From NCBI GenBank assembly GCA_947629925.1, contig CANRFO010000002.1, positions 1-64,000 on the forward strand: a stretch of DNA of 64,000 nucleotides, read 5' to 3'. The notes beneath the pieces were generated by a model. It saw only the letters and a program-made list of their open reading frames with translations, searched no databases and was not told where the DNA came from. The DNA comes from an uncultured Ruminiclostridium sp. Its GTDB lineage: Bacteria > Bacillota > Clostridia > Oscillospirales > Ruminococcaceae. The position numbers were made by a program, and so were the translations under genes. This document shows positions 57,891 through 64,000 of this stretch, piece after piece (within the stretch, counting starts at the first letter, position 1; every line of letters starts with the position of its first letter).

Positions 57891-58775
57891 ATGTTCTGTC
57901 CAAATTGCGGAAACAATCTTGAGGAAGGCGCCGCATTCTGCCCTTCCTGCGGAGCGCCTGTCGAAAAGCCTCAGGGCGGTGTCGTCACTGAAGTTATGCC
58001 GTCGCATTCCTCTTTCCCCGACCCTACCGTTACTCCTGCCGCGCCTGTTCAGCCCGTATCTGACGCGCAGCCGCAGGAGGAAGATCTTTCCGCTTACGTT
58101 ACAAGCATAAGCGAGCCTGAACCTGAGCCTGAAGTGCCGTACACCGAGGGAGACATCATGCAGAATCCTCCTCCCGCAGGGAATTACAGCGCGCCTTATC
58201 AGAACGGTCCCGTTCCTGTATTCGTGCCTCCCGTTCCGAAGGAGATACCCGCGCGTTCAAACATTCTCATGGGCGCTCTCGGCTCCGTAGTTTTTTCTCT
58301 TATCGGCTGTGTTATCTGGGTGATAATCGGGAGCTTAGGCTACATATCCTACCTTGGCGGTGTTGCCATGGCGTTGTGCTGCGTAATGGGCTATAAGCTT
58401 CTGGGCAAGAAATTTGACGTCCCTGGCTTTATAGTAAGCTTGGTAGTAATGCTTGTCGCAGTTCTTTTCAGCAACGTTTTCATCTATTCTATCCAGTTAG
58501 TCAGCGACGCGGACATATTGTCCCTGATACAGGAATGGGGCTATAACGGGCTTCCCGATGTGGTATTCCGCTTTTTCCCGCTTATGAAGCAGTTTGACAT
58601 TATGCTGGAGTATTACGGTGAGGAAGCGGAAATGATGAGTTCGTTCATGAGCGATCTCGGAATAAGCTGCCTGTTTTCGGGAATTGCGTTTTTTGTAATT
58701 GCGTTCTCCATGCTCAAATCGTCAAAGAACGATGAAACTACCCGCAGTAACGGCGGCGGCGCGGTCCTCAGCTAA
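57891..58775 (+). CDS. Zinc-ribbon membrane protein
   Basis: 294 residues. An N-terminal zinc ribbon (CPNCGNNLEEGAAFCPSCG, residues 3-21) is followed by a Pro/Glu-rich linker (25-120). Then come about four hydrophobic helices (SVVFSLIGCVIWVIIGSLG, YLGGVAMALCCVMGY, FIVSLVVMLVAVLFSNVFI, and a last one near 265-280). This plan is frequent in Clostridia and the function is generally unknown. It has its own promoter and terminator and is divergent from the adhesin gene. Confidence 0.85.
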   Translation: MFCPNCGNNLEEGAAFCPSCGAPVEKPQGGVVTEVMPSHSSFPDPTVTPAAPVQPVSDAQPQEEDLSAYVTSISEPEPEPEVPYTEGDIMQNPPPAGNYSAPYQNGPVPVFVPPVPKEIPARSNILMGALGSVVFSLIGCVIWVIIGSLGYISYLGGVAMALCCVMGYKLLGKKFDVPGFIVSLVVMLVAVLFSNVFIYSIQLVSDADILSLIQEWGYNGLPDVVFRFFPLMKQFDIMLEYYGEEAEMMSSFMSDLGISCLFSGIAFFVIAFSMLKSSKNDETTRSNGGGAVLS

Positions 58776-58799
58776 GCCTGACTTAATAAACAAATAAAA

Positions 58800-58842
58800 C
58801 CGCCCTGCCATGGGAAAACACAGGTTTTCCTAAGCAGGGCGG
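58800..58842. terminator. Terminator between converging genes
   Basis: CCGCCCTGC pairs with GCAGGGCGG, with an inner GGAAAAC/GTTTTCC stem. It serves the zinc-ribbon gene and probably larC on the other strand. Confidence 0.85.
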
Positions 58843-58877
58843 CTATTTATGCTTGCTTTGTTATCATGTTCAAAGCC

Positions 58878-60089
58878 TCAGCTGTTTTCTGTCAGCTTTT
58901 TCGCTTCCTCAAGGCTTATACCCTTTTCGTCGGCGATATGTGAAAGGTCGTCGTATTCGCTTTTCTCTCTGCTCACTCCGTAGCCTGACGACTTTTTGAC
59001 GCGAACCGTTCCGAAAGGTGTTTCTTTCGTTTCAACAGTCCTGTCCAGCGTATATCTTTTCGTTTTGTTTTCTCTTATCCCTATGGTGGAGGTATGGCGG
59101 AAGATAAGCCTTACCGTTTTTTCCATGTCCTCTTCCTTGCAGATGACGTTTATCACCGTGCCGAGCCTTGATTTTTTCATAACGGCGGGCTGAGCGTAAA
59201 CCTCCAGCACTCCGCCCTCGAAAAGCTTCTCCATGGCGTAGCCTATTGCTTCCGCCGTCATGTCGTCCACGTTGCAGGACAGAACGCATACTTCGTCGGA
59301 ACCGCCTTCGCTTTCGCCTAAAAACGCTCTTACACAGTTTGCCGCTTCAAAATCCTTTTTTCCCATTCCGTATCCCACGGCTTGCGTCCGCATTACGGGC
59401 ATTTCTCCGAACACATCGGCAAAATGCTTTAAAAGCGCCGCTCCCGTAGGAGTGCAAAGCTCGCCCTCCACATTTCCGCCGTATATTGGAACGTCTTTCA
59501 GTATAAACGCCGTTGCAGGCGCGGGAACAGGAAGTATACCGTGAGCGCAGCGTACTTGTCCGCTTCCCACATGGACGGGAGAAGCGATTATCCTGTCGGG
59601 AGCAAGCTCCTCGATAAGCATGCAGACCGCCGTAATGTCCGCTACTGCGTCCATTGTACCTACTTCATGAAAATGTATCTCAGTCACAGGAACACCGTGA
59701 GCGTGGCTCTCCGCCTGAGCTATAAGCCCGTAAACCGCCAGCACGTCTGCTCTTACCTTATCCGAAGCGTTCAGATGTGATATGATATGCTCGATATCGT
59801 GCATACTGCTGTGATGGTGATGGGAGTGATGATGTTCATGCTCGTGATGCTCATGTTCGTGTTCGTGATGATGTTCTTCTCCCTCTTCCTCACCGTTTAC
59901 CACAACGTGCATACTTGTTCCCGTAATGCCGCATTTAACAAGCTTTTCCGCCTCAAACCTGACGTTTGGGATACCGATGGAGTTGAGCTTTTCAACGAAT
60001 TTGTCGGGCTGCGGCAGAAGCTCCAGCAGCGCCGCTGTCAGCATATCGCCTGCGGCGCCCATTCCGCAGTCAAGGTAAAGTATCTTCAT
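58878..60089 (-). CDS. larC: Nickel-pincer cofactor nickel insertase LarC
   Basis: 403 residues. LarC features are YLDCGMGAAGDMLTAALLEL at the N-terminus, HFHEVGTMDAVADI, LPVPAPATA, ELCTPTGAALL and SCNVDDMTAEAIGY. A His-rich stretch (73-97, over a dozen His) should bind nickel. The protein inserts Ni into the pyridinium bis-thiocarboxylate cofactor used by lactate racemase and related enzymes. Lactobacillus larC is split by a frameshift into LarC1/LarC2; here it is one continuous frame. It lies 13 bp downstream of larB. No larA or larE is seen within the window. Confidence 0.93.
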   Translation of the reverse strand: MKILYLDCGMGAAGDMLTAALLELLPQPDKFVEKLNSIGIPNVRFEAEKLVKCGITGTSMHVVVNGEEEGEEHHHEHEHEHHEHEHHHSHHHHSSMHDIEHIISHLNASDKVRADVLAVYGLIAQAESHAHGVPVTEIHFHEVGTMDAVADITAVCMLIEELAPDRIIASPVHVGSGQVRCAHGILPVPAPATAFILKDVPIYGGNVEGELCTPTGAALLKHFADVFGEMPVMRTQAVGYGMGKKDFEAANCVRAFLGESEGGSDEVCVLSCNVDDMTAEAIGYAMEKLFEGGVLEVYAQPAVMKKSRLGTVINVICKEEDMEKTVRLIFRHTSTIGIRENKTKRYTLDRTVETKETPFGTVRVKKSSGYGVSREKSEYDDLSHIADEKGISLEEAKKLTENS

Positions 60090-60102
60090 ATTTCTCCGCC
60101 TT

Positions 60103-60846
60103 TCACCTGTGATTTATCATATTGGCAATATATCCCGCTCCGAAGCCGTTGTCGATATTCACTACCGAAACTCCCGCAGAGCAGGAGTTGAGCATTGACA
60201 GCAGCGCCGCCAGTCCGCTGAAGGAAGCGCCGTAACCGACGCTGGTTGGAACTGCGATAACAGGGCAATCCGCAAGTCCGCCTATAACGCTTGCGAGAGC
60301 GCCTTCCATGCCTGCCGCCGCCACGATAGCCGAAGCGGTCATTATGTCCTCTTTATGGGACAGCAGCCTGTGTATTCCCGCCACGCCCACGTCGTAAAGC
60401 CTCACGACTTTGCTCCCAAGCACCTCGGCGGTGATAGCCGCCTCTTCCGCGACGGGGATATCGCTTGTTCCTCCCGTTGCCACGACGACGGTTCCGTGGC
60501 CGTCAGGCGGCGGTATCTTCCCGATTATGCCTATCCTTGCGGTTTCGCGGTAGTCAAGACCGAATTTTTTTTCAAGCTCGCCTGCGGACTGCTTGTCAAG
60601 CCTTGTCAACAGCACCGTTTCCTGCCCGTTTTTCAGCATCGTCTCCACGATCCCGCAGATCTGCTCGGTGGTCTTTCCCGCGGCGTATATCACTTCTGTC
60701 GTTCCCTGACGGGCTTTTCTGTGCAGATCGACCTTGGCGTAGCCGATGTCCTCAAAGGGCGCGGCTTTTATTTTGAGCATAGCCTCATCTACCGTCACTT
60801 CGCCGTTTTTCACGGCTTCCAGCAGCGTTTTTATCTCACTTTGCAT
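60103..60846 (-). CDS. larB: Nickel-pincer cofactor biosynthesis carboxylase LarB
   Basis: The start at 60846 is chosen for GGAGG upstream; an opening to 60927 overlaps a terminator region. 247 residues. The C-terminal half is PurE/AIRC-like: VATGGTSDIPVAEEAAITAEVLG, LYDVGVAGIHRLL, AAGMEGALASVIGGL, and NIDNGFGAGYIA. LarB carboxylates and hydrolyses nicotinic acid adenine dinucleotide as the first cofactor step. It forms an operon with larC. Confidence 0.92.
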   Translation of the reverse strand: MQSEIKTLLEAVKNGEVTVDEAMLKIKAAPFEDIGYAKVDLHRKARQGTTEVIYAAGKTTEQICGIVETMLKNGQETVLLTRLDKQSAGELEKKFGLDYRETARIGIIGKIPPPDGHGTVVVATGGTSDIPVAEEAAITAEVLGSKVVRLYDVGVAGIHRLLSHKEDIMTASAIVAAAGMEGALASVIGGLADCPVIAVPTSVGYGASFSGLAALLSMLNSCSAGVSVVNIDNGFGAGYIANMINHR

Positions 60847-60907
60847 GGTTCGCCTCCGAAAAGTTTCTGTAAGAATTATACATGAAAAGACCGACCTTGT
60901 CAAATAG

Positions 60908-60940
60908 AAAATGCGGCAGTAACACATACTGCCGCATTTT
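60908..60940. terminator. Terminator downstream of the LRR protein gene
   Basis: A perfect 13-bp stem (AAAATGCGGCAGT and complement) with a 7-nt loop, then CTGTC on one side and T-rich on the other. Confidence 0.85.
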
Positions 60941-60956
60941 CTGTCGGAGAAAACTT

Positions 60957-62204
60957 TTATCTGCGTTTTTTGGATATCATAACTCCCGCCGCCGCGATCG
61001 CTGCGGGAAGGACGAGCAAAGCCACGCCTGTGTTCTGATTGCCGTCTTCTGTGTCAGCGCTGTTGGCGCTTGTTTCTGCGACCGTTGCTTCAGCGCTTTC
61101 GGCAGGCTGCTCGGTAACGGTCTGTTCAGACGTGGTTTCAGCCGATGTGGTTTGTTCAGGTGCCGAGGTCGCTTCAGTGCTTTCGGGAGCGGTGGTCTCC
61201 TGAGGTTCTGTAACATCTTCTTCGTCCAAAGCTACAAATTTTATTCCCGCGTCATTTGCCGCTTGTTCTGCCATGCCTTTATATCCGTATACTGTGAGAT
61301 CTGAAGGACAGTTAAAGAATGTAGTTATCAAATTTGTTCCGTCTTCTGTTTGTCCTCCTGCGAATATGTTCAAGCTTTTAGGCAAATACACAGATTTAAG
61401 TGACGCGCAGTAGGCAAACACATGATCGCCTAAACCTGCCAGCCCGTCAGGGAAGGTTATAGATGTAAGTTTTGTCTGCAATCCGAAAACGTATGAGCCT
61501 AACACCTGAAGGTGAGAATTATCCGCAAAGTTCACTTCCGTAAGGGAAACTACGCTTGTAAAGTCTTGACTGCCGAGTTGCAGATTTTGACCTGTGGTGT
61601 TTGAAAATGCATAATTCCCAATGGTTTCAACGCTTGCAGGGATAGTTATCTTCTCTAAAGAGCGGCAGTTGCCAAAAGCGGCGTCGCCGATTTCTTTCAA
61701 CTGAGAATTTTCACCGAACAGCACTTCTTTAAGCTTCACTTGATATGAGAAAGCTGCTTCGTCAATAACTTGTACGGTATCGGGAACAATCACTGTATTA
61801 TAATATGTACGGCATACCGCGTAGGATTCCGAATCAGGGTTATCAACAACATTGCCATCTTTGTCTATATAACTCGGACCACTAATGATTTTAGAGACTT
61901 TTTTACCGCTTATTTCATCGTTAATGTAGAAAGCCTCCGCACTCATTATCGGTAAACTTTCACCCACCTTCGCAACATAGACAGGCAAAGTTACGGCAAT
62001 GGTTCCGTCTTCCAGCTCCTTGTACAAAATCCTTAACTCGCTGTCCGGATTGCCTTCACTGAATTCTCCGGTATCAGGATTCCGGTTTAACCACTTAAAT
62101 GTTGTGCTGTCATTTGATGCTGCGCTTACAGGCAGCGTGAATGTTGCTGCTGTTGCCGCTATTGCCCCCGCAACCGCCGCCGCCAGAACTTTTTTAAACT
62201 TCAT
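60957..62204 (-). CDS. BspA-like leucine-rich-repeat surface protein
   Basis: 415 residues. The signal peptide is MKFKKVLAAAVAGAIAATAA and following, cleaved near VSAAS. Residues about 110-290 hold LRR_5-type repeats (VQVIDEAAFSYQ, LKEIGDAAFGNCRSL, VETIGNYAFSN, LAGLGDHVFAYC). A Thr/Glu/Ser-rich stalk (320-385) leads to a C-terminal GNQNTG, a hydrophobic helix and KKRR, a degenerate sortase signal like that of the giant adhesin. The LRR region would bind proteins or glycans outside the cell. It has its own consensus promoter and is divergent from an XRE regulator. Confidence 0.9.
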   Translation of the reverse strand: MKFKKVLAAAVAGAIAATAATFTLPVSAASNDSTTFKWLNRNPDTGEFSEGNPDSELRILYKELEDGTIAVTLPVYVAKVGESLPIMSAEAFYINDEISGKKVSKIISGPSYIDKDGNVVDNPDSESYAVCRTYYNTVIVPDTVQVIDEAAFSYQVKLKEVLFGENSQLKEIGDAAFGNCRSLEKITIPASVETIGNYAFSNTTGQNLQLGSQDFTSVVSLTEVNFADNSHLQVLGSYVFGLQTKLTSITFPDGLAGLGDHVFAYCASLKSVYLPKSLNIFAGGQTEDGTNLITTFFNCPSDLTVYGYKGMAEQAANDAGIKFVALDEEDVTEPQETTAPESTEATSAPEQTTSAETTSEQTVTEQPAESAEATVAETSANSADTEDGNQNTGVALLVLPAAIAAAGVMISKKRR

Positions 62205-62256
62205 TCTTTACAAGCTCCTCTCAAAAAATTAAAATATAAGCGTATCGCTTTTTTGA

Positions 62257-62285
62257 ATTATAACACTATATTTTAATTTTGTCAA
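62257..62285 (-). promoter_or_regulatory. Consensus promoter of the LRR protein gene
   Basis: On the minus strand TTGACA (62280-62285), 17-bp spacer, TATAAT (62257-62262). An AT-rich box TAATATTATCATATTT (62287-62302) lies directly upstream of the -35 and recurs inverted near 62365-62383, before the XRE gene, making a candidate shared operator. Confidence 0.75.
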
Positions 62286-62398
62286 GTAATATTATCATAT
62301 TTGTCAATCATATTATAAATAATGATGTACAAAAATAAAAACATACTATGATATAATAGTGCCAAAATATGATAGTAATATTTTAAAAGGAGGGCAAT

Positions 62399-62698
62399 AT
62401 GATTTATAATCTGTGCGAACGTATAGCGGAACTTAGAAACACGTTCGGTCTCACTCAGTCAGACCTTGCCAAACGGTTGGAAGTTACTCGAAGCGCCGTA
62501 AACGCATGGGAAATGGGTTTTGCCACACCGCAGCTGAAAAATATAATCGAAATGTCCAAGATCTTCAACACCACGGTAGACGGCTTGCTGAACACCACCT
62601 CAAAGGTCGTGATAGACATAACCGACCTTTCCGAAAAGGAACAGCAGGCGGTTTTCAACATAGTTGACTGCCTGAAAAATAAAACCGAAAAACAGTAA
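62399..62698 (+). CDS. XRE-family transcriptional regulator
   Basis: 99 residues. The helix-turn-helix is LTQSDLAKRLEVTRSAVNAWEMG (residues about 19-41), followed by LKNIIEMSKIFNTTVDGLL. AAGGAGGG lies seven bases before the start. TATAAT at 62352-62357 probably belongs to its promoter. It is divergent from the LRR surface protein, whose promoter shares the TAATATTATCAT-like boxes, so it may control both itself and that gene. Confidence 0.88.
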   Translation: MIYNLCERIAELRNTFGLTQSDLAKRLEVTRSAVNAWEMGFATPQLKNIIEMSKIFNTTVDGLLNTTSKVVIDITDLSEKEQQAVFNIVDCLKNKTEKQ

Positions 62699-62733
62699 AA
62701 CAGCCGAGCATTTTAAATGACGGCTGTTTTTAT
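62697..62733 (+). terminator. Terminator of the XRE gene
   Basis: AAAACAGCCG pairs with CGGCTGTTTT around a 14-nt loop, then TAT. Confidence 0.8.
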
Positions 62734-62791
62734 ATTGATTTTTTTCAAAAATAGTATTATACTGAAATAAGAAACAAAAGGAGGCGTTCCC

Positions 62792-63739
62792 ATGAACTCA
62801 TCGAAAGCCCATGACGTCACCGCGCAGGTGAACAAGGTCATTCTCGGCAAGGAAAAAGAGGTCGAAGAAGTAATGCTCACATTTCTTGCCGACGGACATA
62901 TTTTGCTTGAGGACATTCCAGGCGTGGGTAAGACCACCCTTGCCCTTGCCTTTTCAAAGGCCATGGCTTTGGACTGCCGCCGTGTGCAGTTCACTCCCGA
63001 CGTAATGCCCTCGGACCTGACGGGATTTTCCGTTTACCGCCGCGACGAGGAACGCTTTGTTTATCAGCAGGGGAGCGTGTTCTGCAATCTGCTCCTTGCC
63101 GACGAGATAAACAGGACTTCACCAAAGACCCAGTCCGCCCTGCTTGAAGTTATGGAAGAGCGGCGTGTTTCGGTGGAGGGAGTGACCCGTGACGTCCCGA
63201 AGCCTTTTCTTGTAATAGCCACCCAGAATCCGTTCGGCACGGCGGGAACGCAGCTCCTGCCTCCCGCGCAGGTGGACCGCTTTATGTCCACGCTGACCTT
63301 AGGCTATCCCGACAGGGAGCATGAGCTTGCCATGGCTATGACGGTAGGGGAGGAACAGCGCACAGACAGCGTGATCCCCGTTATGACGAAAGAGGAGCTT
63401 ATGCAGGCTCAGCATGAGATACACGAGGTTTTCATAAAAGAAGAGGTGGTAAATTACATATTGGATTTAGTGACCGCCACCAGAAGCCACCGTTACATTG
63501 AGCGGGGCGCAAGCCCGAGAGCGACTATCGCCCTTGTGAAGCTGTCAAAAAGCGCGGCGTGGTACAAAGGTCGGGATTATGTGACCCCCGCCGACGTTCT
63601 GGAGCAGTTTCCTTACGCCGTTTCCCACCGCATTATATTAAATTCCTCCGCCTCCATGGACGGAATGACAAAGGCGGCGATAATAAACGAGATAGCTTCG
63701 TCTGTCAAAAAGCCGCCTATGGGAGAAAAGAGCAGATGA
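62792..63739 (+). CDS. MoxR-family AAA ATPase
   Basis: 315 residues. Walker A GVGKTT (44-49), Walker B LLLADEINR (100-108), then LLEVMEERRVSV, ATQNPF, and sensor/Arg-finger segments FMSTLTLGYPDREHE and RGASPRATIAL. MoxR ATPases act as chaperones that help mature or activate partner proteins. GGAGG precedes the start. It overlaps the next gene, a DUF58 protein, by four bases (ATGA), the classic MoxR-DUF58 operon. Confidence 0.93.
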   Translation: MNSSKAHDVTAQVNKVILGKEKEVEEVMLTFLADGHILLEDIPGVGKTTLALAFSKAMALDCRRVQFTPDVMPSDLTGFSVYRRDEERFVYQQGSVFCNLLLADEINRTSPKTQSALLEVMEERRVSVEGVTRDVPKPFLVIATQNPFGTAGTQLLPPAQVDRFMSTLTLGYPDREHELAMAMTVGEEQRTDSVIPVMTKEELMQAQHEIHEVFIKEEVVNYILDLVTATRSHRYIERGASPRATIALVKLSKSAAWYKGRDYVTPADVLEQFPYAVSHRIILNSSASMDGMTKAAIINEIASSVKKPPMGEKSR

Positions 63740-64000
63740 GCAAGATAGTACTGTTGCTGCTTGCGGCGCTGACCTATTATCTTGCGGGGATGTACCTTTC
63801 GCTCCCCCTTATGATACTGGGAACAGCGGAGCTTCTGCTTCTGATTTTTCTTGTTATTTTGCCCAGATACCTGAAAAGAGGTCTTTCGGTAAGTTTTTTG
63901 AAGAAAAGCGAAACTGCGGAGCTTGGCGGCGAAATGCGCTGTCAGCTTGTGATACATAACACAGGAAAGCTCCCCGTCAGCAGAGCAAGACTGCGCTTAA
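63736..64000 (+). CDS. DUF58-type membrane protein, N-terminal part (runs off the right edge)
   Basis: 88 codons are visible from the ATG overlapping the MoxR stop. Two hydrophobic segments (IVLLLLAALTYYLAG; PLMILGTAELLLLIFLVIL) are followed by a basic segment and a beta-rich start (CQLVIHNTGKLPVSRARL). This matches the N-terminus of DUF58 proteins, which sit with MoxR in one operon. The von Willebrand-like part lies beyond the edge. Confidence 0.75.
   Translation, partial: MSKIVLLLLAALTYYLAGMYLSLPLMILGTAELLLLIFLVILPRYLKRGLSVSFLKKSETAELGGEMRCQLVIHNTGKLPVSRARLRL

Overview
The window reads as chromosomal DNA of a low-to-moderate-GC, Gram-positive anaerobe of the gut Firmicutes, most like Ruminococcus/Oscillospiraceae. 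This rests on strong AGGAGG-type ribosome sites, TTGACA/TATAAT promoters, a sporulation-type manganese catalase (CotJC-like), large serine recombinases, sortase-type surface proteins with degenerate LPxTG signals, BspA-like leucine-rich repeats, a GH2 beta-galactosidase, and a LarB/LarC pair. The genus is inference; there is no rRNA or tRNA gene to anchor it.

Layout. (1) 1-12.7 kb: a rightward surface-glycan operon: a pyruvyltransferase/MenD-like fusion, an SDR, an Fe-S F420-dehydrogenase-like protein, a WavE-like glycosyltransferase, an SGNH/citrate-lyase-ligase-like fusion, a GDPD-like protein, a HAD phosphatase, two nucleotidyltransferases, a cupin, and a hexapeptide acetyltransferase split by a frameshift in a poly-C tract. 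(2) 12.9-17.4 kb: terminator, a decayed fragment, a leftward lacZ, and a 305-bp MITE-like element. (3) 17.4-40.85 kb: a manganese catalase (cotJC-like) gene used twice as an integration target. One large serine recombinase reads in frame into the catalase middle fragment. A second element of about 21.0 kb sits between two copies of TTCGGCGA (19789-19796 and 40807-40814); joining its flanks restores the catalase C-terminus and stop codon. This second element looks like an integrative mobilizable element. It has a serine integrase, a TcpA/FtsK-like ATPase, a Rep_trans/MobT-like protein, a small resolvase, a YqaJ exonuclease, DUF932 and PcfM-like proteins, an XRE-controlled divergent promoter, and a cargo operon whose core is a zinc-ribbon/TIR/TPR membrane protein coupled to a zinc-ribbon/SPFH protein. 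(4) 40.9-57.7 kb: one 16.6-kb leftward gene for a 5533-residue sortase-anchored adhesin made of Spy0128-like, DUF11-like and DUF5979-like repeats. (5) 57.8-64 kb: a zinc-ribbon membrane protein, larB-larC, an LRR surface protein with a divergent XRE regulator, and the start of a MoxR/DUF58 operon.

The main unifying observation is a set of four G/C homopolymer tracts. Three are inside glycan genes: G9 in the SDR, G9 in the SGNH/CitC fusion, and C8 in the acetyltransferase. The fourth is a G9 (C9 on the coding strand) in the untranslated leader of the giant adhesin. All intact copies are 9 long. The only 8-long tract is the only one that breaks its gene, and one added C restores it. This looks like a coordinated phase-variation system over surface glycan and adhesin. 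The second strong candidate for something little described is the TIR/SPFH module carried as cargo in the catalase-inserted mobile element.
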